25,117 nt of DNA from Clostridiales bacterium (GTDB lineage: Bacteria > Bacillota > Clostridia > Oscillospirales > Oscillospiraceae), in assembly GCA_019418025.1 (NCBI GenBank), contig DYCR01000007.1, positions 1 to 25,117 on the forward strand, written 5' to 3'. The position numbers and the translations under genes were made by a program. Of the stretch, positions 7,809 to 15,569 are shown one piece after another (the first letter of the stretch is position 1; each line of letters begins with the position of its first letter). The notes under the pieces were generated by a model. That model had not been told where the DNA came from. It was given only the letters and a program-made list of their open reading frames with translations, and did no database searches.

Positions 7809-7837
7809 TTGACAAAAAACAGGAAATATGGTATCTT
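7809..7837 (+). promoter_or_regulatory. Sigma-A promoter of the valS T-box transcript
   Basis: TTGACA at 7809-7814, a 17-bp spacer and TATCTT at 7832-7837. The T-box leader begins shortly afterwards. Confidence 0.75.
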
Positions 7838-7849
7838 TTCTATATAAAA

Positions 7850-8086
7850 ATGCAGTGAAGAGGAGTTTCCGCTCCCGAAAATCTTTCCAGAGAGCGTATG
7901 GTTGGTGAGAATACGTAAAGATTGCGTGCGGATGGTCGCCTCAGAGCAGTTTCCCTGAACCGGTCAGTAGGGGAGATCGGGTATGCCCGTTACAGCTGCC
8001 CAAAGTGTCCGGATGATTTCGGAAATTCAGGTGGTACCGCGGAAATGTGATTTTCGCCCTGAGCAGAAATGCTCGGGGCGTTTTTT
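7850..8086 (+). promoter_or_regulatory. T-box riboswitch controlling valS
   Basis: A tRNA-sensing leader RNA. When uncharged tRNA-Val binds, the antiterminator forms and valS is transcribed; otherwise the terminator at 8055-8086 stops it. The conserved T-box (AGGTGGTACCGCGG) is at 8029-8042. Stem I shows the AGAGAG bulge region near 7891 and the GGTGAGAA distal loop near 7904. The likely specifier codon is GTC (Val) at 7935-7937, followed by a purine as expected. A GGGTATGCCC stem near 7979-7988 belongs to the middle of the leader. The class and the gene it controls are clear; the exact specifier position is my reading by eye. Confidence 0.92.
8055..8086 (+). terminator. T-box-controlled terminator
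   Basis: An 11-bp stem (CGCCCTGAGCA with TGCTCGGGGCG, one wobble pair), a GAAA loop and six T. It competes with the antiterminator that uses the T-box bulge. Confidence 0.9.
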
Positions 8087-8122
8087 ATTTTTCAAAATAA
8101 CCCAGTAAGGAGAGATATTTAT

Positions 8123-10762
8123 ATGGCTAGAGAACTGCCAAAGGTTTACGAACCCCGAGAGGTAGAGTCCTCTATCTACAAAATGTGGGAGGACAACAAA
8201 TACTTCCACGCAGAGAAGGATGAGAGCAAAAAGCCCTTCACCATCGTCATGCCGCCCCCCAATGTCACAGGTCAGCTGCACATGGGCCATGCAATGGACG
8301 CAACCCTTCAGGATACCCTGATCCGCTTTAAGCGTATGCAGGGGTATAATGCCCTGTGGATTCCGGGCGTTGACCATGCAGGTATCGCAACTCAGATCAA
8401 GGTGGAAGAGGAGCTGCGCAAAGAGGGGCTGACCCGCTATGATCTGGGACGGGAGAAGTTTTTGGAGCGCGTATGGGACTGGAAGCATCGCTACGGCAAC
8501 CGCATTGTAGAGCAGCAGAAGAAGCTCGGTGCCAGCTGTGACTGGGATCGTGCCCGCTTCACCATGGATGAGGGCTGCTCCAAGGCTGTCCGTGAGGTTT
8601 TTGTCTCTCTGTATGAAAAGGGATTGATCTACAAGGGCAGCCGAATCATCAACTGGTGTCCCAACTGTGTCACGGCGCTGTCCGATGCCGAGGTCGAGTA
8701 CGTGGACAAGCCCGGTCATCTGTGGCACATCCGCTATCCCTTGGCTGACGGCTCCGGCGAGGTGGTTGTTGCCACGACCCGGCCTGAGACGATGCTGGGT
8801 GATACCGGCGTCTGCGTCAACCCCAATGACGAGCGCTATCAGGATATTATCGGCAAGACCGTGATCCTGCCTCTGGTGAACAAGGAAATTCCTGTTGTTG
8901 CCGATGATTATGCCGAGATGGAATTCGGCACAGGCTGCGTCAAGATGACGCCTGCCCATGACCCCAACGATTTTGAGGTTGGACTGCGCCACAATCTGGA
9001 GATCATCCGTGTTCTGGATGACAACGGCAAGGTTAATGAGCTGGGCGGCAAATATGAGGGGATGGACCGTTATGAGGCCCGTAAGGCGATCATTGCGGAT
9101 CTGGATGCTCAGGGTTATCTGGTCAAGATCGATGACCATTCCCATAATGTCGGCACCTGCTACCGCTGCCATAACGATGTAGAGCCCATCATTTCGGCCC
9201 AGTGGTTTGTCAAGATGCAGCCTCTGGCTGAGGAGGCGATCCGCGTCGTTAAGGAAAATGAGACAAAGTTCGTTCCTGAGCGCTTCAGCAAGACCTATTT
9301 GAACTGGATGGAAAACGTCCGTGACTGGTGTATTTCCCGTCAGCTGTGGTGGGGCCACCAGATCCCTGCGTGGACCTGTGCAGACTGCGGACACATCACC
9401 GTCTCCCGTGAGGATGCCTGCAAGTGTGAAAAGTGCGGCTCTGCAAATATCGAGCGTGATCCTGACGTGCTGGACACTTGGTTCAGCTCGGCCCTGTGGC
9501 CTTTTGAGACTCTGGGCTGGCCTGAGAACAACCCGGATTTGGATTACTTCTATCCCACCGATGTTCTGGTCACCGGCTATGATATCATTTTCTTCTGGGT
9601 TGCCAGAATGATTTTCTCCGGCTGTGAGCATACGGGCAAGCCGCCGTTCCATACCGTCCTGATCCATGGTCTGGTGCGTGACGACAAGGGCAGAAAGATG
9701 TCCAAGTCTCTGGGCAACGGCATCGATCCCCTTGAAATGATCGACAAATACGGCTGTGATGCCCTGAGAATGAACATGGTCACCGGCAATTCCCCCGGAA
9801 ACGACATGCGTTTCTATGTGGAGCGCTGCGAGGCTATGCGTAATTTTGCCAATAAGCTCTGGAACGCCAGCCGTTATGTACTGATGAACCTGAGTGAGGA
9901 TGCGGTGAACAAGCTGCCTGAGCATTCCATGCTGGAAACTGCTGATAAGTGGGTCCTGTCCAAGCTGAACACTCTGATCGCAGAGGTCACGGACAATCTG
10001 GAGAAGTACGAGCTGGGTGTTGCGGTACAGAAGGTCTATGACTTTATCTGGGATACCTACTGTGACTGGTATATTGAGCTGACCAAGGCCAGACTGTACT
10101 CTGAGGATGCAGACCGCAAGCAGACAGCCATTCAGGTTTTGGTCTATGTTCTGGATCAGACGCTGCGTCTGCTGCACCCGTTTATGCCCTTCATTACCGA
10201 AGAAATCTGGCAGAGCCTGCCCCATGAAGGAGAGGCACTGATCGTTGCAAAGTGGCCTGAGTACCGTGAGGAGCTGAACTTCAAGACCGAGCAGAATCTG
10301 ATGGAATCTGTTATGGAGGCCATTCGCTCCATTCGGAACCGCCGGGCAGAAATGAATGTCCCCCCCAGCAAGAAGGCGGCTCTGTTTGTGCTGACCTCCA
10401 AGCCTCAGGTATTTGCTGAGGGTGAGGGCTATCTGGAGAGACTGGCATATGCCGATCAGGTCACCATTCTGGATGCAGAGCCTGAAAATCTCGATGGCAT
10501 GGTTACCTGCACCACTGCCGATGCCAAGCTGTACATTCCCATGGGGCAGCTGGTTGATGTGAGCAAGGAACTGGAGCGTATTGCCAAGGAACTGGAAAAG
10601 GCGCGTAAGAATCTGGCTCAGATCGAGGGCAAGCTGAACAACGAAAATTTCGTTTCTCGGGCACCTGAGGCGGTTGTCGCCGGTGAAAAGGAAAAGGCTG
10701 CGAAGGCGGCTGCTCTGATCGAGCAGCTGGAGCAGAGTGAAGCTGCGCTGAAAAAACTGTAA
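8123..10762 (+). CDS. valS: Valine--tRNA ligase
   Basis: An 879-residue cytosolic class Ia synthetase that charges tRNA-Val and edits mischarged threonine. The ATG at 8123 has AAGGAGA at proper distance; an ATG further up at 8069 lies inside the leader terminator and is rejected. The HIGH motif appears as HMGH (53-56) after PPPNVTGQL. The CP1 editing domain lies in the middle, with the TTRPETMLGDTGVCVN segment. A Cys-rich stretch (TCADCGHI, then CKCEKCGS) looks like a zinc knuckle. The KMSKS motif starts at residue 525. The anticodon-binding helices follow, and the last 65 or so residues (KELERIAKELEKARKNLAQ) form the ValS C-terminal coiled coil. Length is normal for the family. Expression is controlled by the T-box leader, and a strong terminator follows. 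Confidence 0.99.
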   Translation: MARELPKVYEPREVESSIYKMWEDNKYFHAEKDESKKPFTIVMPPPNVTGQLHMGHAMDATLQDTLIRFKRMQGYNALWIPGVDHAGIATQIKVEEELRKEGLTRYDLGREKFLERVWDWKHRYGNRIVEQQKKLGASCDWDRARFTMDEGCSKAVREVFVSLYEKGLIYKGSRIINWCPNCVTALSDAEVEYVDKPGHLWHIRYPLADGSGEVVVATTRPETMLGDTGVCVNPNDERYQDIIGKTVILPLVNKEIPVVADDYAEMEFGTGCVKMTPAHDPNDFEVGLRHNLEIIRVLDDNGKVNELGGKYEGMDRYEARKAIIADLDAQGYLVKIDDHSHNVGTCYRCHNDVEPIISAQWFVKMQPLAEEAIRVVKENETKFVPERFSKTYLNWMENVRDWCISRQLWWGHQIPAWTCADCGHITVSREDACKCEKCGSANIERDPDVLDTWFSSALWPFETLGWPENNPDLDYFYPTDVLVTGYDIIFFWVARMIFSGCEHTGKPPFHTVLIHGLVRDDKGRKMSKSLGNGIDPLEMIDKYGCDALRMNMVTGNSPGNDMRFYVERCEAMRNFANKLWNASRYVLMNLSEDAVNKLPEHSMLETADKWVLSKLNTLIAEVTDNLEKYELGVAVQKVYDFIWDTYCDWYIELTKARLYSEDADRKQTAIQVLVYVLDQTLRLLHPFMPFITEEIWQSLPHEGEALIVAKWPEYREELNFKTEQNLMESVMEAIRSIRNRRAEMNVPPSKKAALFVLTSKPQVFAEGEGYLERLAYADQVTILDAEPENLDGMVTCTTADAKLYIPMGQLVDVSKELERIAKELEKARKNLAQIEGKLNNENFVSRAPEAVVAGEKEKAAKAAALIEQLEQSEAALKKL

Positions 10763-10775
10763 TTGAATTATCGTC

Positions 10776-10822
10776 AAGCGTGTGCTGTACACCGAAAGGT
10801 TGCAGCACACGCTTATTTTTTT
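10776..10822 (+). terminator. Rho-independent terminator after valS
   Basis: A 12-bp stem (AAGCGTGTGCTG with CAGCACACGCTT), whose loop itself contains a small ACC-GAAA-GGT hairpin, then A and seven T. Confidence 0.88.
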
Positions 10823-10835
10823 GCTTTCCAGCTTC

Positions 10836-10864
10836 CGACGAAATCTGCACGCTTCCCGGAATAT
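10836..10864 (+). promoter_or_regulatory. Candidate sigma-H promoter of the spoIIA operon
   Basis: CGACGAAAT at 10836-10844, 11 nt, then CCGGAATAT at 10856-10864. These resemble the sigma-H pattern RNAGGAWWW, 11-12 nt, RNNGAATWW with few mismatches. spoIIA is sigma-H dependent in Bacillus subtilis. It lies 36 nt before the first start codon. Confidence 0.5.
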
Positions 10865-10900
10865 ACTTAAATCATCAAATTACCAAAGGAGGTCAAATCC

Positions 10901-11215
10901 ATGAATTTCACAAGTTTTCTGCAAGATGGAAAACTGACGATCGCTCTGTCCGGTGAGATAGACCATCACCGTGCCCGTGACTATATCGACAAAATTGCCG
11001 CAAAAATAGAGGCCTACACCCCGGAGGAATGCATTTTGGATTTTTCAGATGTCACATTTGTGGACTCGTCCGGCATTGCGGTGGTCATAAACAGCATGCG
11101 CAGAATGGCACAGATCGAGGGGACGCTGTCTATGACCGGGATCGGAGAACAGCCCATGCGTGTATTTCGTACGTCCGGCATTGATAAGCTGGTTCACATC
11201 AAGGAGGCTGTGTAA
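10901..11215 (+). CDS. spoIIAA: Anti-sigma F factor antagonist SpoIIAA
   Basis: A 104-residue STAS-domain protein. In the forespore its unphosphorylated form binds SpoIIAB and frees sigma F; SpoIIAB inactivates it by phosphorylating one serine. The phosphorylation motif DSSG is at 55-58, with Ser57 the likely site, followed by IAVVINSMRRM. An AAAGGAGGT ribosome site precedes ATG 10901. It is the first gene of a tight three-gene operon: the next start codon follows its stop directly. Length and order match the classic spoIIA operon, and a candidate sigma-H promoter is upstream. Confidence 0.96.
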   Translation: MNFTSFLQDGKLTIALSGEIDHHRARDYIDKIAAKIEAYTPEECILDFSDVTFVDSSGIAVVINSMRRMAQIEGTLSMTGIGEQPMRVFRTSGIDKLVHIKEAV

Positions 11216-11647
11216 ATGAAATTTGAAAACTTTATGATTCTGGAGTTTCCCAGTAAATCAGCCAACGAAGCCTTTGCCCGCAGTGCGGTGGCCTGTTTTG
11301 CGGCTCAGCTTGATCCGACTCTGGAGGAGCTGGGAGATATCCGCACAGCGGTATCCGAGGCGGTCACGAACTGCATTGTGCATGCATACCCGGATTCTTA
11401 CGGCATGATCACCCTGCGATGCCGAATCTTAAAGGACAATGTGCTGGACATTGTGGTGAAGGACAAGGGCGTGGGTATCCCCGATATCGATCAGGCCAGA
11501 CGCCCCATGTTCACAACAGGCGGCGCTGAGCGCAGCGGGATGGGCTTTACAATCATGGAAAGCTTCATGACAACACTGGAGATCTCCTCAAGTCCGGAGA
11601 AGGGAACCACGGTACATATGCGCCGTCGGATCATGCGGCGCACATGA
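11216..11647 (+). CDS. spoIIAB: Anti-sigma F factor / serine kinase SpoIIAB
   Basis: A 143-residue GHKL-fold kinase that holds sigma F inactive and phosphorylates SpoIIAA with ATP. The N box is EAVTNCIVHAY (E48, N52, H55). The G1 box DKGVGIPD is at 83-90 and the G2 box RSGMGF at 106-111. ATG 11216 abuts the spoIIAA stop, and the stop overlaps the sigF start as ATGA, so the three proteins are probably made in coupled amounts. The basic C-terminal tail RRRIMRRT is slightly unusual but short. Forespore regulation follows from the family and was not read here. Confidence 0.96.
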   Translation: MKFENFMILEFPSKSANEAFARSAVACFAAQLDPTLEELGDIRTAVSEAVTNCIVHAYPDSYGMITLRCRILKDNVLDIVVKDKGVGIPDIDQARRPMFTTGGAERSGMGFTIMESFMTTLEISSSPEKGTTVHMRRRIMRRT

Positions 11648-12348
11648 TCCGCACAGAGGAGCTGATCCGGCTGTCTCAATCCGGTGACAAAGGGGCGGGG
11701 GAGACTCTGGTAGAGGAAAACAGCGGATTGATATGGTCTGTAGCCAAGCGATTTATCGGAAGGGGAACCGAGACAGAGGATCTGTATCAGCTTGGCTGTT
11801 TGGGGTTTTTGAAGGCGGTGGAAGGCTTTGATTTAGACTACGGGACCCAGTTTTCGACTTATGCCGTGCCGAAGATCGCAGGGGAGATCCGGCGGTTTTT
11901 ACGGGATGACGGAGCGATCAAGGTTTCACGCACCATCAAGGAGCATTCATCAGCCATCAAGGCCACCAGAAGCAAGCTGTCAAACGTATTCGGCAGAGAG
12001 CCGACCATTGGTGAGATTGCGGCGCACACCGGACTGACCCCTGAGGAGATCGCAGTGGCGGAGACGGCGACCAAAGAGGTGGAGTCGATCCAAAAGGAAG
12101 CGGGGGAAGATGGATTTACTCTGGAAAACGTATTGTCAGACACCGAGACAGAGGAGCGCATGGTAGAGAAAATAGCCCTGCGTCAGGCCATCGAGGAACT
12201 GCCGGAACGGGAAAAGATGGTCATCGGAATGCGCTATTTCCACGGTTTGACTCAGGAAAGGATCGCTAAGGTATTGAAGGTCAGTCAGGTTCAGGTTTCA
12301 AGGATCGAAAAGAAGGCAATCGCCCATCTCCGGGAACGGATCGAATAA
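11644..12348 (+). CDS. sigF: RNA polymerase forespore sigma factor SigF
   Basis: A 234-residue sigma factor, the first forespore-specific sigma of endospore formation. Region 2 contains IWSVAKRFIGRGTETEDLYQ and the adjoining FSTYAVPKIAGEIRRFLRD. Region 3 spans about 95-155 (IKVSRTIKEHSSAIK, then GREPTIGEIAAHTGL). Region 4 ends with the helix-turn-helix TQERIAKVLKVSQVQVSRIE. The start overlaps the spoIIAB stop by 4 nt. Gene order and spacing identify it as SigF rather than SigG, which is normally found near sigE. No terminator is obvious directly after it; pcrA has its own promoter starting 6 nt past the stop. Confidence 0.96.
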   Translation: MIRTEELIRLSQSGDKGAGETLVEENSGLIWSVAKRFIGRGTETEDLYQLGCLGFLKAVEGFDLDYGTQFSTYAVPKIAGEIRRFLRDDGAIKVSRTIKEHSSAIKATRSKLSNVFGREPTIGEIAAHTGLTPEEIAVAETATKEVESIQKEAGEDGFTLENVLSDTETEERMVEKIALRQAIEELPEREKMVIGMRYFHGLTQERIAKVLKVSQVQVSRIEKKAIAHLRERIE

Positions 12349-12353
12349 AAGGC

Positions 12354-12382
12354 TTTACCTTTTTGTTCATTTGCTGTAAAAT
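12354..12382 (+). promoter_or_regulatory. Promoter of the pcrA helicase gene
   Basis: TTTACC at 12354-12359, a 17-bp spacer and TAAAAT at 12377-12382, 42 nt before the ATG. The -35 box is only a moderate match. Confidence 0.5.
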
Positions 12383-12424
12383 AACTATATCATAACATTT
12401 CGAAAGATATAGACAGGTGAAACC

Positions 12425-14857
12425 ATGAATCAACAGCTTGAACAACGCTTTTTATCCGCCAGAAAAAAATATATTGCCGCATGCTTTGCAGGGCTGAATC
12501 CCATGCAGCAGCAGGCAGTCATGACAACAGAGGGGCCGCTGCTGCTGCTTGCAGGTGCAGGCAGCGGTAAGACCACCGTGCTGATCAATCGAATTGCAAA
12601 CCTGATTCGTTTTGGCAGCGGCAGTGACAGCGCCTATGTGCCGGAATGGATCACGGAATCCGATGTTGAATTTCTGGAGTCACTGCCGCAGCAGCCGGAT
12701 GAGGCACAGATGGAGCGGGCAGATGAACTGTGCCGGGAGAACCCCGCTGCACCGTGGAGCATCATTGCCATTACCTTCACCAATAAGGCCGCAAACGAGC
12801 TGAAGGAGCGTCTGTGCAATGTACTGGGTGAGGAAGCGATGGATGTCTGGGCCATGACGTTTCACAGTGCATGCTGCCGCATCCTCCGCCGCAATATCGA
12901 GTATCTCGGCTATTCCCGCAGCTTTACCATTTATGATACCTCTGATTCCGAACGGATCATGAAGGAGATTATCAAGGAGATGGGACTCGATGACAAGACC
13001 TTCCCTGCAAGGATGGTCCTGAGCCTCATTGGACGGGAAAAAGATCAGATGTTCACTCCGGAGGATTGTGCGGCCCGTGCAAAGCAGAATAACGACGCCA
13101 AAATGATCCATGTTGCCAAGGCGTATCAGCGCTATCAGAGCCGGCTGAAGGAAAACAATGCAGTGGATTTTGATGATATCATCTATCTGACTGTGCGTCT
13201 GCTTCAGGAAAATGAGGAGCTGCGCTCGTATTATCAGCGCAAATTCCGTTATGTTCTGGTGGACGAGTATCAGGACACCAACAACATGCAGTATCTGCTG
13301 ACCAGTCTCCTTGCCGGCGGACATGAAAATATCTGCGTGGTTGGCGACGATGACCAGTCGATTTACCGATTCCGGGGAGCGACCATTGAAAATATCCTGA
13401 ATTTTGAGAAGCAGTATCGGAATGCACGAACCATTCGTCTGGAGCAGAACTATCGTTCCACGCAGTCGATCCTGAATGCAGCGAATGCAGTTATTTCCAA
13501 TAACCACGGCAGAAAGGGAAAGAAGCTTTGGACCTCCAACGGTACCGGTGACCCAGTGATCTCGTATGAAGCATACAACGAGTCGGAAGAGGCAAACTAT
13601 GTGGCAGGCCGGATCATTGCCATGTCCCGTGGCTCCAACTTTAAAAATTATGCGGTGCTTTATCGCACCAATGCCCAGTCCAACGCCATCGAATATTCCT
13701 TCAAGCGCAACGGTATCCCGTACCGAATCATTGGCGGCACGCGGTTCTTTGACCGAGCGGAGGTCAAGGATATGCTGGCCTATCTGTGCGTGATCAATAA
13801 CCGCGCGGATGATCTGCGTCTGAGCAGGATCATCAATAATCCCCCCAGAGGCTTGGGTGCAAAGACCATTGAAACGGCACAGAGACTGGCCACTGCCGAG
13901 GGTACCGATCTTTACCATGTGGTCAGTCACCCCAGCGACTATGCGGCTCTGGAAAAGTCTGAGGCGAAGCTGAAGCATTTCTCCGATATCATTGAATCCC
14001 TTGCCGAATTGGTAAACAGCGGTATCGCGCTGACCGATTTTTACGAAGAGGTCATGATCCGCACAGGGTATGCCGAGATGCTCCAGCTGAAGCCGACGGA
14101 AGAAAACAAGACCCGGCTTGAAAATATCCGTGAATTGAAATCCAGTATCAATAATTATGCGGAAAACGCAGAAAGTCCCTCTTTGTCCGGCTTTTTGGAA
14201 GAAATTGCCCTGTATACCGATATTGAGCAGTACGATGCCAGTGCTGATGCCGCCGTCATGATGACCATACATTCAGCAAAGGGTCTGGAGTTTGACCATG
14301 TATTTCTGGTCGGCTTTGAGGACGGCCTTTTTCCCGGGATGCGTTCCATCGGAGATCCGGATGAGATGGAAGAGGAGCGCAGGCTTTGCTACGTAGCCAT
14401 CACTCGGGCGAAGAAAACATTGGACATTACTCACGCACGACAGAGAATGCTCTATGGACGCACCAATTCTGCTCTGGTATCCAGATTCCTGAAGGAGATC
14501 CCCGAAGAATGCTTGGAGAAGAAGGGCGGACAGCGCCTTTACCAGTCTCAGGAGCGTACCGCTGCAGCGGGACAATGGGGTGCATACGGAACCGGAACAC
14601 GGACCTCAAGCACGCAGGCTGCCGTTCAGGAAAAGATCAAGCGGAGCGAAAAGAGTGTGTTTACTGCATCTGCGTCCAAGTCCGCTATGCTGGATCTGAA
14701 CAAGGGTGACATGGTGCAGCATGCTGCATTTGGCAAGGGCATGGTTCTGTCTGTTATGAAGATGGGCGGAGATGCGTTGCTTGAAATCGCTTTTGATCAG
14801 ATCGGAACAAAGAAACTTATGTCGAAAACAGCTTCGGCACATATGAAAAAGCTGTAA
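12425..14857 (+). CDS. pcrA: UvrD/PcrA-type superfamily 1 DNA helicase
   Basis: An 810-residue ATP-dependent 3'-5' helicase for repair and for clearing proteins and rolling-circle intermediates from DNA. Motifs in order are Q motif LNPMQQQAV, Walker A AGAGSGKT (43-50), motif Ia AITFTNKAANEL, Walker B VDEYQDTN, motif III GDDDQSIYRFRGA, motif IV LEQNYRST, motif V TIHSAKGLEF followed by GFEDGLFP, and motif VI EEERRLCYVAITRAKK. A poorly conserved linker (about 700-750) leads to the C-terminal Tudor-like domain (GDMVQHAAFGKGMVLS). About 45 extra residues (64-110) sit between Walker A and motif Ia compared with Bacillus PcrA. The ribosome site is modest (AGGTG). pcrA and uvrD cannot be told apart by name alone; in Firmicutes this is normally PcrA. 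Confidence 0.97.
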   Translation: MNQQLEQRFLSARKKYIAACFAGLNPMQQQAVMTTEGPLLLLAGAGSGKTTVLINRIANLIRFGSGSDSAYVPEWITESDVEFLESLPQQPDEAQMERADELCRENPAAPWSIIAITFTNKAANELKERLCNVLGEEAMDVWAMTFHSACCRILRRNIEYLGYSRSFTIYDTSDSERIMKEIIKEMGLDDKTFPARMVLSLIGREKDQMFTPEDCAARAKQNNDAKMIHVAKAYQRYQSRLKENNAVDFDDIIYLTVRLLQENEELRSYYQRKFRYVLVDEYQDTNNMQYLLTSLLAGGHENICVVGDDDQSIYRFRGATIENILNFEKQYRNARTIRLEQNYRSTQSILNAANAVISNNHGRKGKKLWTSNGTGDPVISYEAYNESEEANYVAGRIIAMSRGSNFKNYAVLYRTNAQSNAIEYSFKRNGIPYRIIGGTRFFDRAEVKDMLAYLCVINNRADDLRLSRIINNPPRGLGAKTIETAQRLATAEGTDLYHVVSHPSDYAALEKSEAKLKHFSDIIESLAELVNSGIALTDFYEEVMIRTGYAEMLQLKPTEENKTRLENIRELKSSINNYAENAESPSLSGFLEEIALYTDIEQYDASADAAVMMTIHSAKGLEFDHVFLVGFEDGLFPGMRSIGDPDEMEEERRLCYVAITRAKKTLDITHARQRMLYGRTNSALVSRFLKEIPEECLEKKGGQRLYQSQERTAAAGQWGAYGTGTRTSSTQAAVQEKIKRSEKSVFTASASKSAMLDLNKGDMVQHAAFGKGMVLSVMKMGGDALLEIAFDQIGTKKLMSKTASAHMKKL

Positions 14858-14869
14858 TGATACCCGAAA

Positions 14870-14909
14870 ACGTCTCATAGCATATGTCGGAGGGGATGCT
14901 ATGAGACGT
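14870..14909 (+). repeat. Perfect 14-bp inverted repeat enclosing the yunB ribosome site
   Basis: ACGTCTCATAGCAT at 14870-14883 and its exact complement at 14896-14909. The 12-nt spacer holds the Shine-Dalgarno GGAGGGG, and the yunB ATG (14901) lies in the right arm. No T run follows, so it does not look like a terminator for pcrA. It could be an mRNA hairpin that presents the ribosome site but locks the start codon, or a DNA operator for a dimeric regulator. Confidence 0.85.
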
Positions 14910-15569
14910 GGTATCAAGCGTGGAAAGTGGCTCTTTTTCCTGCTTTTGTTGATATTCGCCCTGTCTTTCGGCTTTTTGCGGAGCAGACTGTGGCCTGTTG
15001 TACAGAGCTTAGCTCAGACGCAGGTGCGCAATATCACCTCGGATCTGATCAATGATGCGATTTTGGAGCAGATCGTCGAGGGCAATATTCAGTACGATCG
15101 AATCGTATATTTTGAGAAGGATCTGAACGGAAAAATCACCGCACTGAAAACCAATATGGCAGAGGTGAACCGGCTGAAAACAGATATCCTGAATCTCATC
15201 AACGATCAGATTATGGCGCAGGATATGGACCATCTGGGCGTACCCCTTGGAAGCTTGATTTTTCCGGAATTCCTCTCAGGTCACGGGCCTGAGATCCCGG
15301 TTAAGATTCTGTCCATTCGAAATTCAGATGCAGCTTTCCACAGCTATTTTTCACAGGCCGGGATCAATCAGACCCTGCAGCAGCTGACCATGGACGTTAT
15401 GGTGGATGTGACGATCCTCGTTTTGGGGAAAACGGATTCGTTCACGGTATCCAGTCAGGTGGTCGTTGCGGAAACAATCATTGTAGGGGATGTCCCGGGA
15501 ACTTTTTTACAAGGCGGAGGAAATTATGGAACCGAAAGAACAAATAAGGTCCCTGACGGAGCAGCTTAA
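14901..15569 (+). CDS. yunB: Sporulation protein YunB
   Basis: A 222-residue single-pass protein of the YunB family, which in Bacillus is made in the mother cell under sigma E; its molecular role is unclear. A basic N-terminus (MRRGIKRGKW) and one membrane helix (about 11-25) precede an outer domain. Family-typical stretches are QVRNITSDLINDAI, VNRLKTDILNLIN, IPVKILSIRNSDAAF and QAGINQTLQQLTM. GGAGGGG lies five nt before ATG 14901, inside the loop of a perfect inverted repeat. The last 44 nt overlap the start of ligA in another frame. That tail (GNYGTERTNKVPDGAA) looks unstructured and is partly dictated by the ligA ribosome site and start. Confidence 0.88.
   Translation: MRRGIKRGKWLFFLLLLIFALSFGFLRSRLWPVVQSLAQTQVRNITSDLINDAILEQIVEGNIQYDRIVYFEKDLNGKITALKTNMAEVNRLKTDILNLINDQIMAQDMDHLGVPLGSLIFPEFLSGHGPEIPVKILSIRNSDAAFHSYFSQAGINQTLQQLTMDVMVDVTILVLGKTDSFTVSSQVVVAETIIVGDVPGTFLQGGGNYGTERTNKVPDGAA

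Noticed and set aside
8069..8122. An upstream in-frame ATG adding 18 residues to ValS
   Set aside because: It lies in the T-box terminator loop and lacks a ribosome site; AAGGAGA precedes the ATG at 8123.
8027..10810. A 927-codon open frame on the minus strand opposite valS
   Set aside because: It is the antisense shadow of a highly expressed gene with biased codon use. The protein has no recognisable domain, the frame runs through the T-box terminator, and valS on the other strand is unmistakable.
12345..12370. A possible sigF terminator (AAAAGG, then CCTTTT)
   Set aside because: Only six weak pairs; the same bases make a better -35 region for the pcrA promoter.
12680..14272. A 530-codon minus-strand frame opposite pcrA
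   Set aside because: A shadow frame lying wholly inside the helicase gene, with no ribosome site and a composition typical of antisense reading.
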